From a virus, in the IMG/VR virus record IMGVR_UViG_3300034524_000183, positions 1 through 52,767 of that record: a stretch of 52,767 nucleotides of DNA; one strand, written 5' to 3'. Under the pieces are notes generated by a model that was not told where the DNA came from, searched no databases, and saw nothing but the letters and a program-made list of their open reading frames with translations. The position numbers were made by a program, and so were the translations under genes. Shown one piece after another: positions 22,526 through 31,002 of the stretch. The first letter of the stretch is position 1; the number at the start of each line of letters is the position of its first letter.

Positions 22526-24509
22526 CCGAGTTAGCATAGCATCCGGCCTGCCTCTCTGGCTGCCGGAAAAAGTGCGAAACCGACTTCGCCGGAAGCTCAG
22601 AGCTTCCGGCGGTCGGCTCGCCTATTCCTTCCGCTTTTCCCGTGGGGAACGTGCCGCCCTTCGCCATCGTGCTCCGGTTCCGGTGAGCGAGTGGTCCACC
22701 CGCCATCGCGTGTTACATATGAGCGCCATCCCGGGGCGCTGGCATAACGACATCACTCCCTATCTTGCAGGCATCATGGATGCCAGCTTCTTTCCCGGCG
22801 TTGAAGAAATCGTCCAATGCAAGGGGCCACAAGGCGGCGGGACAGAAGCCGTGCACAACTGCATCGGTTATGCTGCAGACAGGCGTCCCGGTCCCACGCT
22901 CTACGTCTTTCCCGACGAAATCACCGCCCGTGAAAACTGCACTGATCGCATCATTCCCATGTTCGAGGAATCGCCGCGGCTGCGCGAACTGTTCACGGGA
23001 AAAGGGGAAGATCGTAGCGCCATTCGCGTCAACCTTTCCAATATGCCTGTATACATGGCGTGGTCAGGATCCGCGACCAAGCTTGCCAACAAGCCCATCT
23101 GCTATTTGGTGCTAGATGAGCTGGACAAGTTCCAGAATCCCAAGAAGGAAGCCAGCTCGGAAAGCCTTGCCGAGGCCCGCACCATCACCTTTGCCCGCCG
23201 CCGGAAGATCTGGAAAATTTCTTCGCCTTCAGATGCCGAAAGCCCCATTTGGCGAAACTTCCAGAAGGCGCAGGCCAAGTTCGACTATTGGGTCCGCTGT
23301 CCGGACTGTGGCGGCGAGCAGCTCATGGAGTTCGACCGCATCCGCTGGGAAGGTGGCACCAAGGCCAACCCCGAAGAGCTGAAGGCCCGCAATCAGGCCA
23401 CCTACGTCTGCGAACACTGCGGCAGTTGCTGGACAGATCAGGGACGAAATGAGGCGGTGAAGCGCGGATACTGGAAGGCTCGCGGCTCCGGCCTTGAACT
23501 CTTTGCCCATCTGAAGGCGTACAGGCCACGCTCGATAGGCTTTCATGTTCCGTCGTGGATCTCGCGCTTCGTGAGCCTTTCTGAAATCGCCGCTGACTTC
23601 GTGGAGTTCAAGCAGGCCAAGGCGCTGGGCAAGTCGGAGTGGAAGTCCAAGATGAAGGACTTCATGAACAAGCGCAAAGCCGAACCGTGGTATGACTACG
23701 AAGAGCAGCGCACTGAGGATGTTCTGCGACAGCACTGTGATGACCGGCCGCGCGGCGTTGTGCCGAGCCCGTTTGGAGATGGGATGTCCAGAGTCTGCTC
23801 ACTGTTGGCAGGCGTGGATACGCAGAAGGGCTATTTCCGGTACGTGGTCCGCGCCTTCGGCTGGGGCGATGAGCAGGAAAGCTGGCTGGTGCAGTGTGGG
23901 AGCCTGCCCACGCTGGAAGCAGTGGAGCGTCAGATCTTGCAGCAGACGTTCCGCGATGTGCAGGGGAATGAATACTCCGTGGAGCGACTCCTGATTGATG
24001 CCATGGGGCACCGTACCACGGAGGTCTATAACTTCGCCCGGAGGTATCGAGCCCGAGTGTTGGCCACAAAAGGTGAACAGAAGTATAAGGCCCCCGTTTC
24101 GTACGGCCAGATCGACTACTTTCCACAGTCAAAAAAGCCCATCCCCGGAGGGCTGAAGCTAGGGCATATTGATACAACCGTCTTTAAGGATGCCCTTGCC
24201 GCCAAGCTGGAAGTGCAGCCGGGTGATCCCGGTGCGTTTTGGCTTCACTCAGCGCAGGGCATGCCCAAGGCTTACTTTGATGAAATGACCATTGAGTATT
24301 GGGATAATGATGCCAAGGCATGGATATGCCCGAAAGGCAAGGATAACCACTTCTGGGACTGCGAGGTACTTTGCCAAGCTGGTGCTTGGGAATTGGATAT
24401 ACGCCGCCGTCGACCACAGAAAGAGCAAAAGAAATCAAGTCCACGTCCACAGCCCATTCCACAATCTTCAAAAGGCGTGGGCATTGGTTCACGGCCTCTA
24501 TGGTTCTAG
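22470..24509 (+). CDS. Terminase large subunit (lambda GpA family)
   Basis: This is the packaging ATPase and cos-cleaving nuclease. About 679 residues follow the ATG at 22470, which overlaps the small-subunit gene in another frame. Features are the GpA-type nucleotide-binding loop KGPQGGGTEAVHN, the Walker B YLVLDELDKF, a CxxC-CxxC zinc site (CPDCGG and CEHCG), and a C-terminal nuclease region with GVDTQKGYFRYVV and LLIDAMGHRTTEVYNFA. Its family relation implies cos-type packaging for this prophage. A second ATG one codon on and a GTG one codon earlier are alternative starts. Confidence 0.93.
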   Translation: MMLKNPTNTPQKKATRKPDRVSIASGLPLWLPEKVRNRLRRKLRASGGRLAYSFRFSRGERAALRHRAPVPVSEWSTRHRVLHMSAIPGRWHNDITPYLAGIMDASFFPGVEEIVQCKGPQGGGTEAVHNCIGYAADRRPGPTLYVFPDEITARENCTDRIIPMFEESPRLRELFTGKGEDRSAIRVNLSNMPVYMAWSGSATKLANKPICYLVLDELDKFQNPKKEASSESLAEARTITFARRRKIWKISSPSDAESPIWRNFQKAQAKFDYWVRCPDCGGEQLMEFDRIRWEGGTKANPEELKARNQATYVCEHCGSCWTDQGRNEAVKRGYWKARGSGLELFAHLKAYRPRSIGFHVPSWISRFVSLSEIAADFVEFKQAKALGKSEWKSKMKDFMNKRKAEPWYDYEEQRTEDVLRQHCDDRPRGVVPSPFGDGMSRVCSLLAGVDTQKGYFRYVVRAFGWGDEQESWLVQCGSLPTLEAVERQILQQTFRDVQGNEYSVERLLIDAMGHRTTEVYNFARRYRARVLATKGEQKYKAPVSYGQIDYFPQSKKPIPGGLKLGHIDTTVFKDALAAKLEVQPGDPGAFWLHSAQGMPKAYFDEMTIEYWDNDAKAWICPKGKDNHFWDCEVLCQAGAWELDIRRRRPQKEQKKSSPRPQPIPQSSKGVGIGSRPLWF

Positions 24510-24517
24510 GAGGTAAG

Positions 24518-24739
24518 ATGAGTAACGCAGTTGAGGCAGAAGTCAGAAACTTCGGCATGGGGGTCAAGAAGGCCTGCATCTATCTTGGAATTGGACGCAC
24601 CAAGTTCTACGATCTGATGGAGGACGGTGCATTTCCTAATGCCTATAAGTGTGGGACAACAACACGGGTGCCTCTGGGTGACCTGATGGACTATCGTTCA
24701 AAGAATAAGGTTGTGATCGAGTATGAGAATTTTGGATAA
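24518..24739 (+). CDS. AlpA-like helix-turn-helix protein inside the head operon
   Basis: The 73-residue protein starts at the ATG behind AGGAGG and has an AlpA/Xis-like MerR-type HTH: KACIYLGIGRTKFYDLMEDGAFPNAYKCGTTTRVPLGDLMDYRS. Such proteins usually regulate excision or bind short direct repeats. Its place between terminase and the head-completion gene is unusual; a set of three 10-bp repeats follows 21 bases downstream and is a natural candidate for its target. It could also be a packaging accessory factor. Confidence 0.8.
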   Translation: MSNAVEAEVRNFGMGVKKACIYLGIGRTKFYDLMEDGAFPNAYKCGTTTRVPLGDLMDYRSKNKVVIEYENFG

Positions 24740-24747
24740 AAATTCTC
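24725..24747. other. 9-bp perfect hairpin at the AlpA-like stop
   Basis: GAGAATTTT, a GGATA loop and AAAATTCTC form a perfect stem spanning the stop codon. A run of A follows on the plus strand, so it is not a normal rightward terminator. Confidence 0.5.
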
Positions 24748-24759
24748 AAAAAAGATTCC

Positions 24760-24789
24760 GTAGCTGTTCGTAGTTGTTCGTAGCTGTTC
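24760..24789 (+). repeat. Three 10-bp tandem repeats
   Basis: GTAGCTGTTC, GTAGTTGTTC and GTAGCTGTTC follow each other without gaps, at one repeat per helical turn. They lie in the gap between the AlpA-like gene and the head-completion gene. Confidence 0.85.
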
Positions 24790-24824
24790 GTGCATCACTC
24801 ATTTGAATCCTTCATTATGGGGGC

Positions 24825-25052
24825 ATGACAATATGGACACGCGACGAACTGGTAGCACAGCTTGCTGAATGGAAGAAAGCCCTCCTTCTTTGTGCTTCAG
24901 GCAAGTCATACGGCATAGCGGGCAGAACCCTCACTCGTTCCGATGTAGCTGACATCCGGAAGATGCTTTCCTATCTGGAACGCGAACTCAACAAAATCGA
25001 CGGTACCCCGGTCGGCCCTGTGTTCGTGCAAGGGGTTACCCGCCGTGGCTAG
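24825..25052 (+). CDS. Head-completion/connector protein (gpW position, DUF6148-like)
   Basis: The 75-residue product (MTIWTRDELVAQLAEWKKALLLCASGKSY...) ends with GPVFVQGVTRRG and has the small helical layout of lambda gpW-type or DUF6148 proteins found between terminase and portal. It would close the head connector. The portal gene overlaps its last 8 bases. Confidence 0.72.
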   Translation: MTIWTRDELVAQLAEWKKALLLCASGKSYGIAGRTLTRSDVADIRKMLSYLERELNKIDGTPVGPVFVQGVTRRG

Positions 25053-26517
25053 TATCTTGCGCCGCCAGTCCGGTCTTCAGCGCCGCTATCCCGGTGTCCG
25101 CCGCTCGGCTGGCTCGCATTCCGGTCGCCTCGGCGGTTGGCACACCCACCGCACCCCCGCATCCTCCGCTCGCTTTGAGCGGGACACGCTGCAACTACGT
25201 GGCGAGGATCTGGTCGCAAACGATTGGGCTCCTCGCTCCGTAGTCGATTCCATGACTGTGAACGTGGTCGGCACCGGCCTCAAGCCACAGGCAAAACCTC
25301 TTGCCGAGATGCTCGGCATTACACCAGAGCAGGCTCGCCTTGTTGCCCGCCAGCAGGAATTTGCATGGCAGATGTGGCAGGGGGAAGCCCACCCCAGTGG
25401 GAAGCTCACCTTTGACGATCTCTGCTTTCTCGGCTTGCGCAGCACATTGACGCTCGGCGAGCTACTCTATCTTCCTGTCATGCTGCCGGATGCTGGCCGC
25501 CGCTTTTCTCTCGCCATTCAGGATGTCCACCCCGGACGACTGCGCACCCCGCTGGATCTTGCCTCCAATCCCGCCATCCGCGAAGGCATCGAATTTACCG
25601 AATGGGGTGCCCCTTCGTGGTACTGGATCTCCGATCCGCCTGCAGGCCTGTTGCAGGATTGGAGTTGCGGCAATGAAGCCCTCAGCTCCGCCCATTTCGT
25701 CCGCAAGCCCGCCTTCGTCGCCCACCGCCCGTGTGTGCTCCACCTCTTCCGTGTTGAAGAGGTGGAGCAGGTGCGAGGTGTCTCTCCGCTTGCGCCCGGC
25801 ATGAAGCTGTTCCGCCATCTGGATGATTCACTTGATTACGAACTGATGGCCCAGATCGTCACCGCCAGCATCCCCATGTTCATCGAGACAGAGGATGCGC
25901 AAGGCATAATCCGGATGCAGGATGACAGGCGAGAAGACGAATACTACCAGCAGATCCGGCCCGGACAGATCATGTACGGCAACCCCGGCGAGCGCCCGCA
26001 CGTTCTTGAATCCAGCCGCCCCGGAAACAATTTTGTCCCGTTCACTGAACTTATCCTCCGTGCTGCATCCGCCTCCATGGGCATGCCCTACGAAGTGCTC
26101 TCCAAGGACTTCTCCAAGAGCAATTACTCCTCCACCCGTGCAGCCCTGCTCGAAGCATGGCGTGTCTTTCTGCTTTACCGCACATGGATGGTGAACCACC
26201 TGTGCCGCGCCGTGTGGTGCATGGTGCAGGAGGAGGCCATTCTGCGCGGGTATGTGCAGCTGCCGAAGAACGCCCCCGGATTCTATGATGCCTACCATGC
26301 GTGGACCAACTCCAAATGGATAGGCCCGGCTCGCGGCTACGTGGATCCCGTCAAGGAAGTTCTGGGCGCTGTCAAGGCGCTGGAGAACCGCCTGACCACC
26401 CATGCCGACGTCATCGCGGAAAGGGGCGAAGACTGGGAAGACGTCTGGGCCCAGCGTACATTGGAGGATTCCATACTGCTCTCCCAAAATCAGCAAGGAG
26501 CTTCCGCCCATGTATGA
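25045..26517 (+). CDS. Portal protein, lambda family
   Basis: The dodecameric portal forms the DNA channel of the head. The 490-residue protein begins at a GTG with AAGGGG upstream. It has the lambda-family pattern: an Arg-rich N-terminus, RDTLQLRGEDLVANDWAPRSVVDSMTVNVVGTGL, then FVPFTELILRAASASMGMPYEVLSKDFSKSNYSS near residue 330-365. It is followed, with overlap ATGTATGA, by the maturation protease as in lambda. Confidence 0.92.
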   Translation: MASILRRQSGLQRRYPGVRRSAGSHSGRLGGWHTHRTPASSARFERDTLQLRGEDLVANDWAPRSVVDSMTVNVVGTGLKPQAKPLAEMLGITPEQARLVARQQEFAWQMWQGEAHPSGKLTFDDLCFLGLRSTLTLGELLYLPVMLPDAGRRFSLAIQDVHPGRLRTPLDLASNPAIREGIEFTEWGAPSWYWISDPPAGLLQDWSCGNEALSSAHFVRKPAFVAHRPCVLHLFRVEEVEQVRGVSPLAPGMKLFRHLDDSLDYELMAQIVTASIPMFIETEDAQGIIRMQDDRREDEYYQQIRPGQIMYGNPGERPHVLESSRPGNNFVPFTELILRAASASMGMPYEVLSKDFSKSNYSSTRAALLEAWRVFLLYRTWMVNHLCRAVWCMVQEEAILRGYVQLPKNAPGFYDAYHAWTNSKWIGPARGYVDPVKEVLGAVKALENRLTTHADVIAERGEDWEDVWAQRTLEDSILLSQNQQGASAHV

Positions 26518-27796
26518 CCTTTTAAAGAGCCCTATCCTGTTCGTTGCTGCCGAGGCATTGCCTCAGCTGGCCAGCGAAGTGCGGCACCCCTCCGCAGGAA
26601 TGTTCCTTTTCGGTGGACGTAGGGAGGATGGTGAACGCAAGCCGTACACGCTGCAGAGCGGAATAGCCACCATCACCATACGCGGCGCACTTTCTCAGTA
26701 CGGTGGCTTCTGGACTACCGGCTATGAGCAGATCCGCGAGAACATCCGCACGGCGCTCGCGGATAGTGCCGTCAAAGCCATCCTGCTGAACATCAACTCC
26801 CCGGGCGGAGCAGAGGCAGGCTTGTTTGAGTTGGCGGACTGGATTCACGCCGTCCATGAGCAAAAGCCCATGTACGCCTATGCGGATGCCATGATGTGCA
26901 GTGCAGCATACTGCATTGCCAGTTCCACCGGCACCATTCTCGCGCCACGCATGGCGACTGTGGGCAGCGTTGGCGTGGTGATGATGCACACGGACTGGAG
27001 CAAATGGAACGAGAAAACCGGCATCACATACACCTACCTGCATGCCGGGGAATTCAAGATAGCAGGAAATCAGGAGCAGCCCCTCAGTGACAGAGACCGC
27101 TCCTATTTTCAGGCTCGGCTCAACCAGTCCTACAGCGTGTTCCTACAGTCTTGCCAACGCGGTATGGGGCTGGATCCCGCAAAAGCCACCGAATGGGCCG
27201 ACGGCAAGATTTTCCATGGCGACGAAGCTCAGTCGTTGGGCCTTGTTTCCGCCATTGTCAGAGACCGGGATGATGCCATGGCGCACATCCTCTCCCACAT
27301 TTCCACAACGGAGAAAGACATGAACCTGAAAGAGATCGATCTGGATACGCTGCAGAAGGAGAACCCCGAGCTCCACGCGCAGCTGATCGCTCAGGCTCAG
27401 GCGTCTGCGGGAAAGGGTACTCAGGAAGACGGCAAGGGCACCGAGCTCTCCGCGCCTGCCAATCCCGCAGCCACCGTAACGAGCCCCGAGGATGCCGCGT
27501 TCGAGGCCTCCTGCGCCATGTTGGAGGCCACCGGCGCAAAGGCGCAGGCAGAGGCGATGCGCAAGATGAAGGCCGCAGGGCTCTCCTGCCAGCAGATGGC
27601 CGCAGTTGCCCCCATGCTGGCAGATGCCCAGCTTCCCGACACGTCCGATGCTCCCGCCATGCAGAAACAGTTGCTTACCGCACTGAACAATTCCGAAAGC
27701 CTGAAGCCCGTGGGTCAGCAGCCCGGCCAGAAGGCCAAAACCACCGCACAGGCTCAGACGGATCTGGTCTCCGAGCTTTCCGGACTGGAGGTGTAA
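26510..27796 (+). CDS. S49 head-maturation protease with fused scaffold (lambda gpC-like)
   Basis: The 428-residue protein starts at the ATG overlapping the portal stop. Residues of about 45-255 form an SppA/S49 serine peptidase fold, with INSPGG (about 98-103), the Ser-bearing MMCSAAYCIASS (about 128-139) and MATVGSVGVVMMH. The catalytic Ser and Lys would clear the scaffold during head assembly. After residue 270 the sequence becomes Gln/Ala/Glu-rich, as in assembly scaffolds. A nested start within the gene is listed separately. Confidence 0.92.
   Translation: MYDLLKSPILFVAAEALPQLASEVRHPSAGMFLFGGRREDGERKPYTLQSGIATITIRGALSQYGGFWTTGYEQIRENIRTALADSAVKAILLNINSPGGAEAGLFELADWIHAVHEQKPMYAYADAMMCSAAYCIASSTGTILAPRMATVGSVGVVMMHTDWSKWNEKTGITYTYLHAGEFKIAGNQEQPLSDRDRSYFQARLNQSYSVFLQSCQRGMGLDPAKATEWADGKIFHGDEAQSLGLVSAIVRDRDDAMAHILSHISTTEKDMNLKEIDLDTLQKENPELHAQLIAQAQASAGKGTQEDGKGTELSAPANPAATVTSPEDAAFEASCAMLEATGAKAQAEAMRKMKAAGLSCQQMAAVAPMLADAQLPDTSDAPAMQKQLLTALNNSESLKPVGQQPGQKAKTTAQAQTDLVSELSGLEV
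27320..27796 (+). CDS. Nested in-frame scaffold protein (lambda Nu3-like)
   Basis: Inside the protease gene an ATG at codon 271 has its own CGGAGAAAG ribosome binding site. The product would be 158 residues beginning MNLKEIDLDTLQKENPELH, entirely the Ala/Gln-rich helical scaffold part. In lambda, Nu3 is made exactly in this way from within gene C. The internal start is inferred from sequence and family precedent. Confidence 0.7.
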   Translation: MNLKEIDLDTLQKENPELHAQLIAQAQASAGKGTQEDGKGTELSAPANPAATVTSPEDAAFEASCAMLEATGAKAQAEAMRKMKAAGLSCQQMAAVAPMLADAQLPDTSDAPAMQKQLLTALNNSESLKPVGQQPGQKAKTTAQAQTDLVSELSGLEV

Positions 27797-27799
27797 TCC

Positions 27800-28156
27800 A
27801 TGGTTACCGCAGAACTTTCCAGCAACACTCTGCTGGCCGGGCATGACGTCATCACCATGCAGGTGGTGCTCGCCTCCACCGGCTCGGAAGTCGCGCTGCA
27901 GCGCGGCGCTCCTCTCGGTCGCGTGACCGCCACCCGCAAGTTCAAGGCATGGAATCCCGCAGCCAGTGACGGCAGCGAGGTCATTGTCGCTCTGCTCACC
28001 GAAGCCAAGACCGTGCCCGCTGCTGGCGATGCCAAGAGCGACGGCTATGTGCACGGCGAGTTCCATAAAAACGCCATTCCGTGGGGTGCCGCAACAGCCG
28101 ACCAGATCAGCGATGCTGTCTGGGCAATGGCCGGTCGTGGCATCTACGTCCGCTAA
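27800..28156 (+). CDS. Head decoration protein (lambda gpD-like)
   Basis: The 118-residue product has the gpD family pattern: a flexible N-terminus, GHDVITMQVVLASTGSEVALQRGAPLGRVT, and a C-terminal AIPWGAATADQISDAV segment. Trimers would cap and stabilise the capsid lattice. It lies between protease/scaffold and major capsid genes, as in lambda, with a GGAGG site upstream. Confidence 0.88.
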   Translation: MVTAELSSNTLLAGHDVITMQVVLASTGSEVALQRGAPLGRVTATRKFKAWNPAASDGSEVIVALLTEAKTVPAAGDAKSDGYVHGEFHKNAIPWGAATADQISDAVWAMAGRGIYVR

Positions 28157-28168
28157 AGGGAGTATTGT

Positions 28169-29200
28169 ATGCCTGAAGCCAACATTCTCGACCTGCTCTT
28201 CAGCCCTCGCACGCTGACCGAAACAGCGATCAAGCGCAAGGCGGTTCCCCGCCTGATGCAGTATCTGTTCTTCAAGCGCCGCCATACACACCTGACCAGA
28301 GATATCGACCTGCGCAATGTCGCCTATCCCCTCAAGGTGCTGCCCATGGTGGGCGAACGATCTGGTGCCGTGGTTATTGAAGGCACCAAGAGAGCCCTCA
28401 AGATCGTGCCCTCTGCCCGTTTCCGGCCCAAGCGTGTATCCGGTGCTAACGAATTGCTCTACGTAACCGCTCCGGGTGAGCCCGTGGAGTTGAAACAGGG
28501 GATGGGCAATGTTGAAGAACGCCTGAAATCCGCCATCGTCAGCGATATCGACATCCTGAACGATTCACTTGAGCTGTCCATCGAGCTCTTGTGTTCGGAA
28601 CTGCTCCGCACTGGCAAGGTCGTAGCACACGATGATGACGGCGTGGATTACGAAGTGGACTTCGGCCTGCCCGCCGCGCACACCGTTGTGCTTACCGGCA
28701 CCGATCTCTGGACGGATGCAGCTTCCGACCCCATTGAAATTCTGGAAGAGTGCTCGAGTGCTGTGCAGGATGCCTGTGGCAGACGGCCCAATGTGGTTGT
28801 GCATGGCACAGGCGCATGGCAGGCCTTCCGCAAGAATAAGGCAGTGAAGGACGAGCTGAATAACCGCAATATCGACAGCGGCACCATGCGCACTGCCATT
28901 GGCGAGCTCTTCAAAGGTAACATCGGTAACGTCGGACATTATGTGTACGGCGGTAGTTATGATGATACGCACGGCAACTCTCGTGAACTCTTCCCCTCTG
29001 ATTATATCCTGATGGGCTGCACGGATGCTCCCTGCTCCGTGGAGTTTGGCCTGCCCGCAGACCTCGCCAATACCGGCCCCGTCGAAAAGTTCGTGAAGAC
29101 GGTCATCGAAGATGATCCGTCCCATCTCGCCATCATCGAGGAGAGCCGCCCCCTGCCCGTTGCGGATCTGGATTACTTCTGCTTCGTCAAGGTCCGCTAG
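28169..29200 (+). CDS. Major capsid protein (lambda gpE family)
   Basis: The 343-residue protein matches the gpE family in length and pattern, with YLFFKRRHTHLTRDIDLRN near the start, the TAPGEPVELKQGMG segment and a YVYGGSYDD stretch in the second half. It forms the HK97-fold shell. AAGGGAG lies ahead of the ATG. The gene follows decoration and precedes a small acidic gene. Confidence 0.93.
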   Translation: MPEANILDLLFSPRTLTETAIKRKAVPRLMQYLFFKRRHTHLTRDIDLRNVAYPLKVLPMVGERSGAVVIEGTKRALKIVPSARFRPKRVSGANELLYVTAPGEPVELKQGMGNVEERLKSAIVSDIDILNDSLELSIELLCSELLRTGKVVAHDDDGVDYEVDFGLPAAHTVVLTGTDLWTDAASDPIEILEECSSAVQDACGRRPNVVVHGTGAWQAFRKNKAVKDELNNRNIDSGTMRTAIGELFKGNIGNVGHYVYGGSYDDTHGNSRELFPSDYILMGCTDAPCSVEFGLPADLANTGPVEKFVKTVIEDDPSHLAIIEESRPLPVADLDYFCFVKVR

Positions 29201-29210
29201 GAGGTGCACC

Positions 29211-29567
29211 ATGGCTAGTAAGAAAAACTCTAAGAAAATTGATGTGCTGCTCAAGTGCGCCCTCGGACGCGGCGGCAAGGATGGCAAGCCCGGCGAGATC
29301 AAAGCCTTGTCTGAGGAAGACGCCCTCGAACTGATCAAGGCAGGCCACGCCGTGGAATACACTGGCGTTCAGCCCGTTGATGGTGCCGCCTCCGAGCGCA
29401 TCATGGAACTGGAGCAGACCGTGGCGGATCTGCGTGGTGATCTAGCTGCGGTGCAGGAAGACTGCGCAGCCAAACTCGACCAGGCAAAGGCCTATGCATC
29501 CGCACTGGAAGATCGCTGCAAGGCTGCAGGTGTGGACATTGCCGATCTGACCGGCACCGGAAAGTAA
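29211..29567 (+). CDS. Small head-module protein, unknown
   Basis: I chose the ATG at 29211, preceded by GGAGGTGCACC, rather than in-frame starts inside the capsid gene. The 118-residue product has a basic N-terminus, a small beta-rich region (LSEEDALELIKAGHAVEYTG), and a C-terminal coiled coil (ERIMELEQTVADLRGDLAAVQ). In position it matches small proteins between capsid and connector genes, such as lambda FI. No function can be assigned. Confidence 0.7.
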   Translation: MASKKNSKKIDVLLKCALGRGGKDGKPGEIKALSEEDALELIKAGHAVEYTGVQPVDGAASERIMELEQTVADLRGDLAAVQEDCAAKLDQAKAYASALEDRCKAAGVDIADLTGTGK

Positions 29568-29572
29568 CCGAC

Positions 29573-29599
29573 GGGGTCGGGAAACCGACCCCGCCCTTT
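29573..29599 (+). terminator. Terminator after the capsid genes
   Basis: CGGGGTCGG and CCGACCCCG form a perfect 9-bp stem with an AAA loop, followed by CCCTTTT. It separates highly expressed capsid genes from the lysis genes. Confidence 0.7.
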
Positions 29600-29615
29600 T
29601 CAAGGCAGGCACCTC

Positions 29616-29855
29616 ATGACGTTATCTCCGCTCGAACTGCTTCTGCTCACAGCGCTCGTCTCCATGGTCACAGCAGTGGCTGTCCGCCTGCTGTTCTCGG
29701 AAAAGTATGTACGCAAAATCGAGTGCGAAGGAAGCATTGTCGAAATCAAGCGAAGGCTGGACATCCAGTTTCGCATGCTACGTGCCATCGTGCCGTGTCT
29801 GCCTATTGATCCTGCCACGATGCGCGAGATCCTTAACGAAAGAGGGACTGACTGA
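29616..29855 (+). CDS. Small membrane protein of the lysis cassette
   Basis: The 79-residue protein has an N-terminal membrane segment (LELLLLTALVSMVTAVAVRLLF) and a basic cytoplasmic part. It overlaps the endolysin start by one base (ATGA-type junction), so it may be a holin, spanin or other lysis factor. Confidence 0.65.
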   Translation: MTLSPLELLLLTALVSMVTAVAVRLLFSEKYVRKIECEGSIVEIKRRLDIQFRMLRAIVPCLPIDPATMREILNERGTD

Positions 29856-30442
29856 TGACACCTGCATTAAAACTGGCTCTTGATTTCACCCTCCGCTGGG
29901 AAGGCGGATTCGTGGACCACCCGGACGATCCCGGCGGGGCCACCAACCATGGCGTGAGCCTGCGTTGGCTGAAAGGGCTTGAAGTATCCATCGCGGACAT
30001 CGACGGAGATGGAGATGTTGACGCTGAAGATATCCGGGCGCTCACCATTGATCAGGCCCGCGATTTGTTTGCGGATCGTTTCTGGCATGGGCTTTCGCTC
30101 GACGAGTTCCCTCCTGCTGTCTCCATAGCTGTCTTTGATGCCGCAGTTAACTCCGGCCCACGCCCTGCGTTTCGCTTCCTGCAGCGGGCTCTCAACCTCT
30201 GCGGGTCGACTCTTGAAGAGGATGGCATCTTCGGTCCCGCCTCGCGGGCGGAACTGGTTCGCCATGCAATGCCTCCGAATGGCCCTCTGCTGCTGGTTAA
30301 CGGTGCCAATTGGGCAAGAATCAAGCTCATGACAACGCTTGCCCAGCGTAAGAATGAAGCAGGTCGACAGCCTATGCAGGTGTTCCTGCCTGGCTGGACG
30401 AACCGCGTTCACGCCCTGACTGAAGAGATCTGGAGGATGTAA
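29855..30442 (+). CDS. GH108-type endolysin with embedded EF-hand loop
   Basis: The 195-residue enzyme shows the glycoside hydrolase 108 pattern: RWEGGFVDHPDDPGGATNHGVS with the catalytic Glu at residue 16, then FDAAVNSGPRPAFRFLQRAL. It would cut peptidoglycan during lysis. Residues 48-59 form a perfect dockerin-like calcium loop (Asp at 48, 50, 52, 56 and 59, Gly53, Val55) between catalytic and helical parts. No signal peptide is seen, so release would need a holin. Both neighbours overlap it, consistent with one lysis cassette. Confidence 0.9.
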   Translation: MTPALKLALDFTLRWEGGFVDHPDDPGGATNHGVSLRWLKGLEVSIADIDGDGDVDAEDIRALTIDQARDLFADRFWHGLSLDEFPPAVSIAVFDAAVNSGPRPAFRFLQRALNLCGSTLEEDGIFGPASRAELVRHAMPPNGPLLLVNGANWARIKLMTTLAQRKNEAGRQPMQVFLPGWTNRVHALTEEIWRM

Positions 30443-31002
30443 TGGACTGGCTCAAAACTATCGCTAGTGCCGCCCCCATTCTCGGAACCGTTGTTGGGGG
30501 GCCTGTGGGCGGCATCGTCGGCAAGGGCCTGTCTCTCATTGCTGAGGCCTTCAGCTGTGAACCCACAGAAGATGCAGTTGCTTCCGCAATTAAGGCGGAT
30601 CCGCAGGCAGCCATCAAGTTGAAAGAGCTTGAGCTTCAGCACCAGGCTGTTTTGATCGAATGGCAGCGCGTCCAGCTGCAGGCCGAGCTGGAGAACACCA
30701 AAAGCGCCAGAGACCGTGAGGTTGCAATGACCAAAGCGGGCACCAGTATGGGCTGGTTCCCCCCGGCCATGATCAGCTTGGTGGTGACGGTTGGTTTTTT
30801 CATCATGCTCTACCATGTGCTCACCATGCAGAGTGAGCCCTCGCAGGCAGCTGTCCTTCTTCTCGGCTCTCTCGCAACCGCCTTCGCCGCAGTGGTGAAC
30901 TACTACCTCGGTTCTTCCCTCGGAAGTTACCGGAAGAACAATGCCCTCGAACAGCAAGTGTCTGGTGCCATCCGTAGCACAGGAAAAGCGGGAGGCATCT
31001 GA
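30442..31002 (+). CDS. Holin-like membrane protein
   Basis: The 186-residue protein has a Gly-rich hydrophobic N-terminus (about 7-38), a charged helical middle (about 50-100) and two C-terminal membrane segments (about 106-126 and 134-154), then a basic tail. This layout and its one-base overlap with the endolysin make it the likely holin. It resembles the holin_3TMs type in form. Confidence 0.7.
   Translation: MDWLKTIASAAPILGTVVGGPVGGIVGKGLSLIAEAFSCEPTEDAVASAIKADPQAAIKLKELELQHQAVLIEWQRVQLQAELENTKSARDREVAMTKAGTSMGWFPPAMISLVVTVGFFIMLYHVLTMQSEPSQAAVLLLGSLATAFAAVVNYYLGSSLGSYRKNNALEQQVSGAIRSTGKAGGI

Noticed and set aside
27143-28291. 382-codon minus-strand frame
   Set aside because: Mirrors the protease, scaffold and decoration genes; high GC makes long antisense frames.
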